A stretch of DNA of 64,000 bases from Cohnella lubricantis (GCF_014212015.1 NZ_JACJVN010000019.1:88338-152337), one strand, 5' to 3'. Positions 17,540-28,007 are shown, counted from the first letter of the stretch. Numbers and translations are program-made. Notes: generated by a model not told the origin, from the letters alone.

Positions 17540-17568
17540 TTTACAAGAGCAATCGAGCGGAGTATTAT
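17540..17568 (+). promoter_or_regulatory. SigA-type promoter of gntR
   Basis: TTTACA (17540-17545) and TATTAT (17563-17568) are separated by exactly 17 nt. The expected start is near 17575, immediately before the GntR operator. Confidence 0.75.
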
Positions 17569-17585
17569 AAAAAACGTATCGCAGA

Positions 17586-17600
17586 AGTTGTATACAAGTA
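17586..17600 (+). promoter_or_regulatory. GntR operator upstream of gntR
   Basis: The palindrome TTGTATACAA (17588-17597), followed by GTA, matches the core of the Bacillus subtilis gnt operator (ACTTGTATACAAGT). It sits just after the predicted start of transcription, which fits autorepression. Confidence 0.75.
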
Positions 17601-17621
17601 CACAGTCAAAGGAGGCGTTGA

Positions 17622-18305
17622 ATGCGCTATCCTGAATCTTGGCTCCGCGGCGCTCCGCTGGGCGAAGGCATCACATGCGAGCTTCGAATGCAAATCATAA
17701 GCGGTGCGCTAAAGCCGGGCGAGACGTTGTCCGAGAACCGGATCGCCGCCGACTTCGGCACAAGCCGATCTCCTGTTCGCGAAGCCATGAAAACGCTGTC
17801 TAGCGAAGGCTTGATACGCTTGGAGAGGATGGGAGCCGTCGTCATCGGACTCGGAGAGAAGGAAGTCGATGAGTTATACGACGTTCGCTTCCTGATCGAG
17901 AGCTTCGCGCAGCAACGAATGGCTGGGCTGGACACCGGCCCGCTGATCGTTCAATTGGGCCGCATCATCGACAAGATGGAGCTGGCTGCTAAACATATGG
18001 ACCCAATTGAATTCGCTTACCAAGACCTCGCATTCCATGAGACGATCATTGCGGAAGCGAAGCATTCGAGGATCTGGCAGCTGTGGAAGAGTATCCGCCA
18101 GATCGTCATGACCGTCATGCTGCTCACTACGGAAGAGGTGTTCTCCGAGGGGGAGGCGAGAGTCGCCGGCGTTATTGACAAGCATCGCAAGCTGCTGAAC
18201 GGCATTCAGACGAACGATCCGAAGACGATCGAACGGACGGTGCGCGACTATTTCGCCGACTCGTACGTGACGCTGCACGACAGCATCTCGCCGGCTCGCG
18301 GCTAA
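17622..18305 (+). CDS. gntR: GntR-family regulator of gluconate use
   Basis: FadR-subfamily GntR repressor of 227 residues. The winged helix-turn-helix lies at about 10-75 (SENRIAADFGTSRSPVREAM is the recognition region), followed by an all-helical FCD ligand domain at 85-220. The ATG follows AAGGAGG. The neighbours gntP and gntK and two gnt-type operators indicate that it represses gluconate uptake and phosphorylation and is released by gluconate, as in B. subtilis. Confidence 0.88.
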   Translation: MRYPESWLRGAPLGEGITCELRMQIISGALKPGETLSENRIAADFGTSRSPVREAMKTLSSEGLIRLERMGAVVIGLGEKEVDELYDVRFLIESFAQQRMAGLDTGPLIVQLGRIIDKMELAAKHMDPIEFAYQDLAFHETIIAEAKHSRIWQLWKSIRQIVMTVMLLTTEEVFSEGEARVAGVIDKHRKLLNGIQTNDPKTIERTVRDYFADSYVTLHDSISPARG

Positions 18306-18500
18306 TGGCTCGAAACTGGAAGAGGGCTAGACCCGGTTACGCGAAGGTAAACCGCAAGAGGCGATTGTGTTAGTAAGCCGGCTCAACCGGGTTCCATGCG
18401 CGAATCGCCAGAGGTATCTCTGCAAGCTGTCTAACTCCGGTTCGGCGCAGGCAAGCAGCACCCTTGATCGGGCTTAACGCTCGGTCTTGTCTTTCGGCCA

Positions 18501-18518
18501 AACTTGTCGACAAGTATA
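18501..18518 (+). promoter_or_regulatory. GntR operator upstream of gntP
   Basis: ACTTGTCGACAAGT (18501-18514) is a perfect 14-nt palindrome continuing into AT, close to the B. subtilis gnt operator with CG for TA at the centre. It lies 82 nt before gntP in the 290-nt spacer after gntR. The rest of that spacer shows no gene. Confidence 0.75.
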
Positions 18519-18595
18519 CGTACCTAAAATCGAGGGTTATCGGCCAAAATAAGGAGAATCGGCATCAAGGCAAACTAAACAACCTGGAGGTCTCC

Positions 18596-19957
18596 ATGAA
18601 TACGCTTTTTGGAATGAGCCATTCGGCTACGTTACTCGTATGGACGCTGATCGCGATCGCGTTCTTGATCGTGTTCATCTCGAAATTCAAATGGAATCCA
18701 TTCGTGACGCTGCTGCTGGCGAGCATCCTGCTCGGCTTGCTCACCGGCATGAAGTCGACGGATGTCGTCACTTCGATCACTAAAGGCCTCGGCGGCACGC
18801 TCGGCACGATCGCCATCGTCATCGGCCTGGGCACGATGCTCGGCAAGATGATGGCGGAGTCAGGCGGAGCTGAACGCATCGCTACGACACTGATTGATCT
18901 GTTCGGCGACCGCAAGGTGCATTGGGCAATGCTGCTCGTCGGCGTTCTGGTCGGCATCCCGGTCTTCTTCGAGGTCGGCGTTATTCTGCTGATCCCGATC
19001 GTGTTCGTCGTCGTCGCGAAAACGAAGAAGCCATTGCTGCAGGTCGGCATCTCCGTCCTGGCCGGCTTGTCCGTCGTGCACGGCCTCGTGCCGCCGCATC
19101 CAGCACCGATGATCGCCATTGACGCTTATGGCGCGAATCTCGGTCAGACCATTGTCTACTCGCTCTTGATCGGTATCCCGGTCGCGATTGTTGCTGGCCC
19201 CTTGTTCGGCAAATATATCGGCAAGCGCATCGACGTTCATCCGGATCCGAAGCTCGTCGAGCAATTCGCATCGAAGAATGAGCGCAAGCTGCCCGGCTTC
19301 GGCATTACGCTGTTAACGATCCTGATGCCGGTAATTCTGATGCTGATCGGTTCGATCGCAAGCATTATCGATCCGGATGCTAAATACGGCTTCACCGTCT
19401 TCTGCGAATTTATCGGCCACGAGGTTGTGGCGCTGCTCATCTCGGTCGTGTTCTCGTTCTTCTCGCTCGGCTTCGCCCGCGGCTTCTCGAAGGACGAGGT
19501 GTCCAAGTTCGCATCCGATTCGCTCGCTCCGATTGCCGGCATCGTCCTGATCATCGGCGGCGGCGGCTCGTTTAAGCAAGTGCTGATCGATAGCGGCGTC
19601 GGCCAAGCGATCGCCGATATGGCGACGAATGCCAATATCAATGTCATTCTGTTCGCTTGGCTCGTCGCTGCCTTGATCCGCGTAGCGACAGGCTCCGCAA
19701 CGGTCGCCATGACGACGTCTGCGGGCATCGTCGCGCCGGTGCTGGCGATGACACCCGGCGCTAACCTGGAGCTTGTGGTGCTGGCGACGGGCGCTGGTTC
19801 GCTCATTCTGTCGCACGTCAACGACGCCGGCTTCTGGATGGTGAAGGAGTTCTTCAACATGAGCGTGCCGCAGACGCTGAAGTCTTGGACGGTCATGGAG
19901 ACGATTCTGTCGGTGCTCGGACTGGTACTTATTCTGGCCGTCAGCATGTTTGTGTAA
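18596..19957 (+). CDS. gntP: Gluconate:H+ symporter
   Basis: GntP-family permease of 453 residues with about 12 to 14 membrane segments across its length. Family signatures include FFEVGVILLIPIVF near residue 125, VHGLVPPHPAPM near 165, and LILSHVNDAGFWMVKEFF near 410. The ATG at 18596 has GGAGG 5 nt upstream. A longer in-frame extension would run through the operator and is not used. It feeds gluconate to the kinase encoded next. Confidence 0.92.
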   Translation: MNTLFGMSHSATLLVWTLIAIAFLIVFISKFKWNPFVTLLLASILLGLLTGMKSTDVVTSITKGLGGTLGTIAIVIGLGTMLGKMMAESGGAERIATTLIDLFGDRKVHWAMLLVGVLVGIPVFFEVGVILLIPIVFVVVAKTKKPLLQVGISVLAGLSVVHGLVPPHPAPMIAIDAYGANLGQTIVYSLLIGIPVAIVAGPLFGKYIGKRIDVHPDPKLVEQFASKNERKLPGFGITLLTILMPVILMLIGSIASIIDPDAKYGFTVFCEFIGHEVVALLISVVFSFFSLGFARGFSKDEVSKFASDSLAPIAGIVLIIGGGGSFKQVLIDSGVGQAIADMATNANINVILFAWLVAALIRVATGSATVAMTTSAGIVAPVLAMTPGANLELVVLATGAGSLILSHVNDAGFWMVKEFFNMSVPQTLKSWTVMETILSVLGLVLILAVSMFV

Positions 19958-20031
19958 GGAACGTAATTGTGTAAAATGGATAGGTGCAAAAAATAGAGAG
20001 AGAGAAACCATGCTAGAGAGAAGGAATTGAA

Positions 20032-21585
20032 ATGGCTGCAAATCGGTACATGATAGGCATCGATATCGGGACGACCAGTACGAAGGCGGTCGTCTTCCGG
20101 GAAGACGGCTCCAACGTATCCGTCGGCAATGTCGGTTATCCGCTCTATACGCCAACGCCCCAAATCGCCGAGCAGAATCCGGACGAGATTCTGGACGCTG
20201 TCGTCTCGGCGGTGAAGGAGGCGGTGGCTGCCGCCGGCGTGCAAGCCGAGGAGATTCTGTTCGTCTCCTGCAGCTCGGCGATGCATAGCGTCGTGCCGGT
20301 GGATGCGGATGGCAAGCCGCTCATGAACGGCATCACTTGGGCCGACAACCGCAGCGCGGAATGGGCGAGGAAGCTGAAGCACGAGCTTGGCGGGCACGAG
20401 ATCTACATGCGTACCGGCACGCCCGTCCATCCGATGTCGCCGATCACGAAGCTGCTCTGGCTCCGCGACGACCAACCGGAGCTGTTCGCCAAGGCGGCGA
20501 AGTTCATCTCGATTAAGGAATATGTGCTGGAGAAGCTGTTCGGCCGCTACGTCGTCGATTACTCCGTCGCTTCCGCGACCGGACTGATGAACCTGCAGAA
20601 GCTCGATTGGGACGAGGAAGCGCTGCGCGTGGCCGGCATCACGCCGGACCGCTTGTCCGAGCTCGTGCCGACGACCTTCAAGCTGGAAGGGCTTAAAGCC
20701 GCTTACGCCGCCGAGATGGGGCTGTCTCCATGGACGCCGTTCGTCGTCGGCGCCAGCGACGGCGTCTTGGCGAACCTAGGACTCGACGCGATTAATCCCG
20801 GCGTCGTGGCCATCACGATCGGCACAAGCGGCGCGATCCGCACCGTGACGAACAAGCCGTCCACCGACCCGAAGGGCCGCTACTTCTGCTACGCGCTGAC
20901 CGAGGAGCATTGGGTCGTCGGCGGTCCGGTCAACAACGGCGGCGTCATCTTCCGCTGGGCGCGCGATGAGTTCGCCGCCTCGGAGGTCGAGACCGCGAAG
21001 CGTCTGGGCATCAGCCCATACGATGTCCTGACCCGCATTGCGGAGCGCGTGCGACCGGGCTCCGACGGCTTGATTTTCCACCCGTACCTGACCGGCGAAC
21101 GCGCGCCGCTCTGGAATCCCGACGCGCGCGGCTCGTTCTTCGGCCTGACGCTGCATCACCAGAAGGAGCATATGATCCGCGCGGTGCTCGAAGGCGTCAT
21201 TTATAATCTGTACACGGTCATGCTGGCGATGCAGGAGAACACCGGTGTGCCGAAGCGCATCAAGGCTTCCGGCGGCTTCGCCCGCTCTCCGCTGTGGCGG
21301 CAGATGATGGCGGACATCTTCAACCAGAACGTCGTCGTGCCCGAGAGCTTCGAGAGCTCCTGCCTCGGCGCCGTCGTGCTCGGGCAGCTTGCCTTCGGCG
21401 ACAAGGACGCGTTCACCCGCGTTGCCGGCATGGTCGGCTCGACCCACGAGCACGTGCCGAACGCTTCGGCTGCCGCCGTGTACGAGGAGCTGCTGCCGAT
21501 CTACGTGCGGCTGTCGCGCGCTCTCGAACCGGAATACTCGGAGATCGCGAAGTTCCAACAGAAGCTGTTCACCCACATTCATTAA
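20032..21585 (+). CDS. gntK: Gluconokinase (FGGY family)
   Basis: Sugar kinase of 517 residues that makes 6-phosphogluconate from gluconate and ATP. The N-terminal phosphate motif GIDIGTTSTKAVVF and the second-domain motifs (VGASDGVLANLG near 245, GTSGAIR near 265, GERAPLWNPDARG near 365, KASGGFARSPLWRQMMADIF near 415) fit GntK of the FGGY family. It follows gntP by 74 nt and a terminator follows it. Confidence 0.9.
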   Translation: MAANRYMIGIDIGTTSTKAVVFREDGSNVSVGNVGYPLYTPTPQIAEQNPDEILDAVVSAVKEAVAAAGVQAEEILFVSCSSAMHSVVPVDADGKPLMNGITWADNRSAEWARKLKHELGGHEIYMRTGTPVHPMSPITKLLWLRDDQPELFAKAAKFISIKEYVLEKLFGRYVVDYSVASATGLMNLQKLDWDEEALRVAGITPDRLSELVPTTFKLEGLKAAYAAEMGLSPWTPFVVGASDGVLANLGLDAINPGVVAITIGTSGAIRTVTNKPSTDPKGRYFCYALTEEHWVVGGPVNNGGVIFRWARDEFAASEVETAKRLGISPYDVLTRIAERVRPGSDGLIFHPYLTGERAPLWNPDARGSFFGLTLHHQKEHMIRAVLEGVIYNLYTVMLAMQENTGVPKRIKASGGFARSPLWRQMMADIFNQNVVVPESFESSCLGAVVLGQLAFGDKDAFTRVAGMVGSTHEHVPNASAAAVYEELLPIYVRLSRALEPEYSEIAKFQQKLFTHIH

Positions 21586-21600
21586 TTGGCGCATGCCATC

Positions 21601-21643
21601 AGACCGTCTCAGCCGGGTACCCCCGACTAGAGACGGTCTTTGT
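21601..21643 (+). terminator. Terminator after gntK
   Basis: AGACCGTCTC (21601-21610) pairs with GAGACGGTCT (21630-21639), followed by TTTGTC. The loop also has internal GC complementarity. Confidence 0.7.
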
Positions 21644-21666
21644 CTATCCGGGCATCGTGCTATAAT
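21639..21666 (+). promoter_or_regulatory. Promoter of the response regulator/ABC module
   Basis: A perfect TATAAT at 21661-21666 has TTTGTC at 21639-21644 (16-nt spacer), overlapping the end of the gntK terminator. The start would fall near 21673. Confidence 0.5.
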
Positions 21667-21702
21667 GTCGCTATGCGATCACAATCGGAAGGTGGGAGAC
21701 CG

Positions 21703-22398
21703 TTGGAATCCGCGGTTCACGTGCTCGTCGTCGAGGACGATAACGAGATTAACCAGCTGCTCTGCGGCATCGTCCGCCGAAGCGGCTATCTGGCGCAGCC
21801 CGCTTATTCGGGCACGGAAGCGCTCTTGTACTTGGACAAGCAGGAGTGGAGCCTCGTGCTGCTAGACTTGATGCTCCCCGGTCTTCGCGGAGAAGAGCTG
21901 CTTGGCGTCATTCGCGGCCGAGGGGAATGCCCTGTCGTCGTCGTCTCTGCGGAAGGCGAGCAGCAGACGAAGATTGAGACACTGCGGACAGGCGCCGACG
22001 ATTACATTACGAAGCCGTTCGATCTGGAGGAAGTGTCCGCGAGGATCGACTCGGTGCTGCGACGGTACCTGCGGTTGCCGGCGAAGGCTGTGCCGAAGAC
22101 GCTCGCCCACAAGGATTTGGTCATGGACACCGACGCCAAGACGGTAACCGTAGGCGGTGCGGAGCTGGCGCTGACGGCGCGGGAATACGACATACTCGCG
22201 CTGCTGCTCGCTAATCCGAAGAAGCTGTTCTCGAAGGCGAACCTGTTCGAGAGCGTCTGGGGAGAGACGTTCCTCGGCGGCGAGGAGAATACGATTAACG
22301 TGCATATGAGCAACCTCCGGAACAAGCTCGCCAAGGCGAATCCGGACGATGAATATATCGAGACGATCTGGGGAATGGGGTATCGGCTCAAAACTTAA
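21703..22398 (+). CDS. OmpR-family response regulator
   Basis: Receiver domain (about 1-115) with acidic pocket VVEDD, phospho-acceptor Asp in LVLLDLMLPG near residue 50, and the Lys in TKPFD. The winged-helix DNA-binding domain (about 130-230) ends in YIETIWGMGYRLKT. A TTG at 21703 is chosen because AAGGTGG lies 7 nt upstream. The ATG at 21673 would sit at the predicted transcription start. It heads a module of regulator, ABC ATPase, permease and kinase, the style of peptide-antibiotic sensing and detoxification systems. The inducer is unknown. Confidence 0.85.
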   Translation: MESAVHVLVVEDDNEINQLLCGIVRRSGYLAQPAYSGTEALLYLDKQEWSLVLLDLMLPGLRGEELLGVIRGRGECPVVVVSAEGEQQTKIETLRTGADDYITKPFDLEEVSARIDSVLRRYLRLPAKAVPKTLAHKDLVMDTDAKTVTVGGAELALTAREYDILALLLANPKKLFSKANLFESVWGETFLGGEENTINVHMSNLRNKLAKANPDDEYIETIWGMGYRLKT

Positions 22399-22478
22399 GA
22401 TTTTCTTACGAAATGCCTTTAGCTTCTCTTATGGTTCGTTCTCTAAACTGAAGCTAACGAATAAGGGAGGTTAACAGG

Positions 22479-23394
<916 letters not shown>

Positions 23395-23402
<8 letters not shown>

Positions 23403-24156
23403 CCTGCTTCGGTTCGAGTGGTACAAGCTGATGCATAACCGTACCTTCTGGCTCGGGAGTTTGTTCTTGTTGGCAGCGGCAATCGCTTACCCGATCATGG
23501 ATTATTATGACGCTCCGAGCTACGAGAGCGGGAAGAAGGGCCTTGACGTCCTCGCGTCTTGTCTAGGCGGCAACGAATACTTCCTTAAGATCGGCGTCAG
23601 CATTCTGGGGGGCTTCTTCCTCTCCAGCGAATACGCGAACGGAACGATGAAGCGCAGCGTGTCGGCCGGCGCCGGCCGCACGAAGGTCGTTCTGTCGAAG
23701 CTGCTGGTGTTCATGCTCGGTTCCGCTATTGCCGCGCTAATCTTCCCCGTGGTTGGCTTCACGGTCGGCTCGATCATCTACGGCGTCGGCGATGCTCCGG
23801 GACCGCTCTCGCTTGCGGAGTATCTGCTGCGTACGCTCGGCGAGACAGCGCTTCTCGGCGCCGCGTACGGAGCGTTCACGGGCATGTTCGCCACGGCGCT
23901 GACGGACAGCGGCAAGACGATCGGTCTTAGCTTCGCGTTCTACTTCTTCGTCGATTACTTGTTCATGCTGCTGGCTCATTACATGCCGTTCATGGAAGAC
24001 GTCTATGACTACTCGATATTCCTGATGATTAAACAAGTTTACACAGATGAGCTCATCGCGATGAGCCCGCTGCGAATCATAGCGGAGCCGGTGTTGACGG
24101 CGCTTGTGTGCCTGGCGGTATGCATAGCGATCTTCCGGAGAAAAGAAATCAAGTAA
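23395..24156 (+). CDS. ABC-2 type permease
   Basis: Protein of 253 residues with six predicted membrane segments (about 19-37, 60-82, 105-130, 145-170, 180-200, 230-248). It begins MNNLLRFEWYKL, a typical start for ABC-2 permeases paired with BcrA-type ATPases. Start and stop coupling with the ATPase gene (overlap ATGAATAA) shows they form one exporter. An antibiotic-peptide or lipid substrate is likely but not shown. Confidence 0.83.
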
Positions 24157-24190
24157 TCTGCGCGATCATACGGGAGAGGAGCAGGCTGGC

Positions 24191-25111
24191 ATGTGGATCT
24201 GGATCGGACTTACGCTTGGCGCATTGGCGGTTGCTGCGGCAAGCCTGCTCCGGCTGGCGTTCGTCAAGCGGCAAATTCGCAGCCTGACGGAGCAGCTTCG
24301 AAGGTATAACCGGCACGAATGGGCGAAGAAGATGACGGTTGGTCTCGGTGACCGTGATGTCGAGCGCCTGGCGGAGGAGATTAACCTCCACACGGCGCTC
24401 ATCGAGCACGCGAATGCGCAGCGGCGGCGGACCGAGGATGAGCTTCGGCAAGCCGTCGCCAATATGTCGCATGATCTGCGGACGCCGCTGACGTCCATCT
24501 CCGGCTACATTCAACTGCTGGAGTCGGACGATCTGACGGAGGAGCAGCGGCGGGAAGCGATCGGCATCGTCAAGAATCGGACGGCAAGGCTTCGGGCCTT
24601 GCTGAACGATTTCTTCGTGCTGTCTGTCATCGAATCGACGGATTACGAGCTGCGCCTAGAGTCGGTTCATCTGAATAAGCTGCTTCCGGAGCTGATGCTT
24701 GGCTTCTATGATCGGTTAAGCGACAGCAAGCTTCGCCCTGACTTCCGGCTGCCGGAGGAGCCGCTTGTCATTGTGGCAGACGAGCCGGCGGTGCGGCGAG
24801 TCGTGGAGAATCTGCTCGTGAATGCGATTCGGCATGCAAGCGGCGTGCTGACGGTAGAAGCTGCGCGAACGGACCGAAGCGCCGTGCTGATCCTCAGCAA
24901 CGACGCTCCACAGCTGCGCGAGTTCGATCTTGAGCTATTGTTCAACCGGTTCTATATGGCGGATCGGTCGAGATCCAGCAAGGGAGCCGGTCTCGGCCTG
25001 TCGATCGCGCGCAGCCTCATGCAGAAGATGGGCGGCAGTCTGACAGCCGACATGGACGGCAGCCGGCTGCGCATGCGCTGCGAATGGCCGCTGTATAAGA
25101 CAGACGTATGA
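24191..25111 (+). CDS. Sensor histidine kinase
   Basis: Kinase of 306 residues with a single N-terminal membrane helix (about 3-24) and no extracellular domain. The H-box MSHDLRTPLTSISGY is near residue 94, the N-box LLVNAIRHA near 210, and the G-box GAGLGLSIA near 265. Such short one-helix kinases often take their signal from the neighbouring transporter. It would phosphorylate the OmpR-type regulator encoded at 21703. RBS GGAGAGGAG. Confidence 0.85.
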   Translation: MWIWIGLTLGALAVAAASLLRLAFVKRQIRSLTEQLRRYNRHEWAKKMTVGLGDRDVERLAEEINLHTALIEHANAQRRRTEDELRQAVANMSHDLRTPLTSISGYIQLLESDDLTEEQRREAIGIVKNRTARLRALLNDFFVLSVIESTDYELRLESVHLNKLLPELMLGFYDRLSDSKLRPDFRLPEEPLVIVADEPAVRRVVENLLVNAIRHASGVLTVEAARTDRSAVLILSNDAPQLREFDLELLFNRFYMADRSRSSKGAGLGLSIARSLMQKMGGSLTADMDGSRLRMRCEWPLYKTDV

Positions 25112-25129
25112 AAGGGTGAGTTCGAATAC

Positions 25130-25387
25130 ATGGCGAAGAAATGGGACGAAGCCTATCGGCTGTTCCAAAGCGCGGAGATGGGAGCGCTGCCGACCCTGTA
25201 CGCCTCGACAGAACCTTCGCTCAGCGGCGGCGAATATATCGGACCCGGCGGCAAAGGCGCGAAGCGAGGGTATCCGGCGCTTGATCCCGCGATTGACGGC
25301 ATCGACGACCCTATAATCGCGGGAAGGCTATGGGAAGTTTCCGAACAGTTGACAGGGATTCTTTATTCATTCCAATCGCATTCCTGA
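25130..25387 (+). pseudogene. C-terminal remnant of a short-chain dehydrogenase
   Basis: The 85-residue frame matches only the C-terminal end of retinol-dehydrogenase-like SDR proteins: MGALPTLYAST, then EYIGPGG, a GYP turn, and RLWEVSEQLTG. Intact proteins are about 300 residues, so the Rossmann core with TGxxxGxG and YxxxK is gone. It starts 18 nt after the kinase gene with a weak ribosome binding site. It may still be translated but cannot be an active dehydrogenase. Confidence 0.7.
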
Positions 25388-25466
25388 TGTTGGAGCTTTG
25401 CTTTCATGCGAGGAACATGTGATAATGTTTCGACATGATTCTTGGTTCTTGGAGGCTTAACTTAGA

Positions 25467-27428
25467 TTGAATCGATACCCTTTTGAAGTTGACCATTCCC
25501 GGCCCTTTCTCGCGCAGGTTGGCGAGTGGGTCGCGGATGTGTTCTACGATATACTGCCGGAAGCCGGCTTCGAAGTGCGCGACGAGCAGATTTATATGGC
25601 TTACCAACTGGAGCGGGCGTTCGCTCAGAAGCAGACGATTTTCGCAGAAGCAGGTGTTGGAACGGGCAAGACGCTCGTGTATCTGTTGTACGCGATCTGT
25701 TACGCTCGATATACCCGGAAGCCGGCGATCATTGCCTGCGCGGACGAATCCTTAATTGAGCAGCTGGCCAAGACGGAAGGCGATCTGGCCAAGCTGGCAC
25801 AGCATTTGAGCCTGTCGATCGACGCTCGGTTGGCCAAATCTGCGGATCGGTATCTTTGTCTAACCAAATTGGATCAGGCACGAACCGGTAACGAGCATGC
25901 CGATGTATTCAAAGCGGTGCATGACGAACTGCCTGACTTCGTCCATCAATACAAAGCGATGCAGTCGTTCCACGCCTACGGCGATCGCAAACAATATCCG
26001 CAGCTGAACGATCAGCAGTGGGACCAGATCAGCTGGGACTCGTTCCAAGATTGCTTCTCCTGCGAGCAGAGACACCGCTGCGGACAGACGCTGTCGCGCG
26101 AACACTATCGGAAGTCCAGCGATTTGATTATTTGCTCGCATGACTTCTATATGGAACACGTATGGACGTATGAAGGACGCAAGCGGGAGGGGCAGCTTCC
26201 GCTGTTGCCGGATCACTGTGCCGTCGTTTTCGACGAGGGACATCTGTTAGAATCGGCTGCCCAGAAGGCGCTCACTTACCGATTGAAGCATTCGGTGTTC
26301 GAACAAATCGTCGGCCGATTGCTGCAGAATGATATTCGGGAATCGTTGGCTGCGCTCATTGACGAGGCGATTGACCGCAGCGAGTCCTTGTTCCGGATGC
26401 TGTCAGGATATTGCGAGGATATCCCCGGCTCTGACCGGCAACGGATTGTGCTGAGCCAGCAGCTGCTTGGGGAAGTGCGACGGTTCCGCGAGGTCATTGA
26501 CGGAATCGAAGAAGAACTGGTCTTCGAGAGTGAGCTGTATACGTTGAACGAGTACCAGCTGCGCATCGTCGAGGAGCACCTGGAGATGATCCAGAAGGCG
26601 TTAAGCTTGTTCCAGCACTCGGAAGCGTTGATCAGCTGGGTAACGGAGGATGAGGACGGGCTCACGCTGGTCATCATGCCGAGAGCGGTGAAGGAAGTGC
26701 TGCGCGAGAGGGTATTTGCCCTGAATATGCCGGTTGTATTCTCATCCGCGACCTTATCGGTGAACGGTTCGTTCGATTATATCGCTAGCAGCTTAGGCAT
26801 TGACGATTATGTATCCTTCAGCACGCAATCCCCGTACGATTATGAGAGTCAGATGGAAGTGCTGGCTCCTAAGTGGCCTCGCGGGGCTTCGTCTGAGGAG
26901 AGAATGAAAGCTGCCGTCAGCCTGCTGAATCGAACCGGCGGCAGGGCGTTGGTGCTGTTCAACAGCAAAGAAGATCTGCTCAAGTTTAAGGAGCTGCTTC
27001 CGTCCTATCCGGCGTGCAAGGACATGCGGTTCTGGTTTGAAGGCGACGCTGAGATCAGCCACCTCATTAGCGCCTTCCAACGGGACGAGACAAGCGTCCT
27101 GTGCGCCTTAACGCTATGGGAGGGCCTCGATATCCCGGGGCCTTCGCTCTCGAACGTCATCATCTGGTCGCTGCCTTATCCTCCGCAAGATCCCGTGTTC
27201 ATGGCGAAGCGGGAGGCGGCGGCATCGCCGTACGAAGAAGTAGATCTGCCGTATATGCTGCTTCGGCTGCAGCAAGGAATGGGACGATTGATTCGCTCTC
27301 GCGATGATCGCGGTATCATCGCCATCCTCAGTGAGGAGATCCACTTTGACCCGATCCTTCGGCAGGCGATTGAGGACATCTTGCCGCAGGGGGTTGCGCT
27401 GCAACGGGAATGTCTAGACTTAGGATAG
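25467..27428 (+). CDS. DinG/XPD-type ATP-dependent helicase (YpvA-like)
   Basis: Superfamily 2 helicase of 653 residues. Walker A is AGVGTGKT near residue 66, the DEAH-box variant is VFDEGH near 255, and motif VI is QGMGRLIRSRDDRG near 612. A cysteine cluster (YLCL, then CFSCEQRHRC near 205) between motifs I and II fits a 4Fe-4S cluster as in DinG and XPD. It probably unwinds 5'-tailed or forked DNA in repair. The start is a TTG with GGAGG 11 nt upstream. Confidence 0.85.
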   Translation: MNRYPFEVDHSRPFLAQVGEWVADVFYDILPEAGFEVRDEQIYMAYQLERAFAQKQTIFAEAGVGTGKTLVYLLYAICYARYTRKPAIIACADESLIEQLAKTEGDLAKLAQHLSLSIDARLAKSADRYLCLTKLDQARTGNEHADVFKAVHDELPDFVHQYKAMQSFHAYGDRKQYPQLNDQQWDQISWDSFQDCFSCEQRHRCGQTLSREHYRKSSDLIICSHDFYMEHVWTYEGRKREGQLPLLPDHCAVVFDEGHLLESAAQKALTYRLKHSVFEQIVGRLLQNDIRESLAALIDEAIDRSESLFRMLSGYCEDIPGSDRQRIVLSQQLLGEVRRFREVIDGIEEELVFESELYTLNEYQLRIVEEHLEMIQKALSLFQHSEALISWVTEDEDGLTLVIMPRAVKEVLRERVFALNMPVVFSSATLSVNGSFDYIASSLGIDDYVSFSTQSPYDYESQMEVLAPKWPRGASSEERMKAAVSLLNRTGGRALVLFNSKEDLLKFKELLPSYPACKDMRFWFEGDAEISHLISAFQRDETSVLCALTLWEGLDIPGPSLSNVIIWSLPYPPQDPVFMAKREAAASPYEEVDLPYMLLRLQQGMGRLIRSRDDRGIIAILSEEIHFDPILRQAIEDILPQGVALQRECLDLG

Positions 27429-27453
27429 AACAATAACGAATAAGAGAGAGTGA

Positions 27454-27816
27454 ATGTTCATGATACAAATAACGGTGCCAGTTCCGGATGTCACGATATA
27501 CAAACAGAAGGATCCTGAATTAAGCCATATCTACGGATTTACGGATTTCATACAGATTCCTAGAGATAAAGCGGGGATCTTCATGTTCTACAACGATAAG
27601 GATGAACTCCTATTCGTAGGCAAAGCGCGGAAGCTAAGACCTCGGATCAAGAAGCACTTCGAGGATACGGTGTCGGACATCAAGGAGCATCGGGAGGAAG
27701 TGGCCAAGATTGAAGTTAGCTTGGTCGAAGATCCCGTCCATCGGGAAATATACGAGACGTACATCATTAACGAGTATAAGGCGAAGTACAATGTAGATAA
27801 GGCGCTGTATAAGTAA
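27454..27816 (+). CDS. UvrC-like GIY-YIG domain protein with Phe substitutions
   Basis: Protein of 120 residues resembling the N-terminal nuclease domain of UvrC: AGIFMFYNDKDELLFVGKAR, then KLRPRI and a late NEYKAKYNV. Both signature tyrosines are Phe (GIF, FVG) while the following Lys/Arg segment is kept, so nuclease activity is uncertain. It follows the helicase by 25 nt and is probably co-transcribed, suggesting a DNA-repair link. An ATG at 27460 is an alternative start. Confidence 0.7.
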   Translation: MFMIQITVPVPDVTIYKQKDPELSHIYGFTDFIQIPRDKAGIFMFYNDKDELLFVGKARKLRPRIKKHFEDTVSDIKEHREEVAKIEVSLVEDPVHREIYETYIINEYKAKYNVDKALYK

Positions 27817-27858
27817 TAGGTTGAGCGCCTATGGCCAAAGGAACCACAAATCATGCCG

Positions 27859-27900
27859 AAAAGCCTTTAATCCACGTTTAGCGGGTTAAAGGCTTTTTTT
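27859..27900 (+). terminator. Terminator after the helicase operon
   Basis: AAGCCTTTAA (27861-27870) pairs with TTAAAGGCTT (27886-27895), followed by a T run. Confidence 0.88.
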
Positions 27901-27930
27901 GATGTATATGGTGAGCTAGAATTTGCAAGT

Positions 27931-28007
<77 letters not shown>

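Noticed and set aside
18464..18595. N-terminal extension of GntP
   Set aside because: It would be translated through the operator palindrome and does not resemble GntP. The ATG at 18596 has its own GGAGG.
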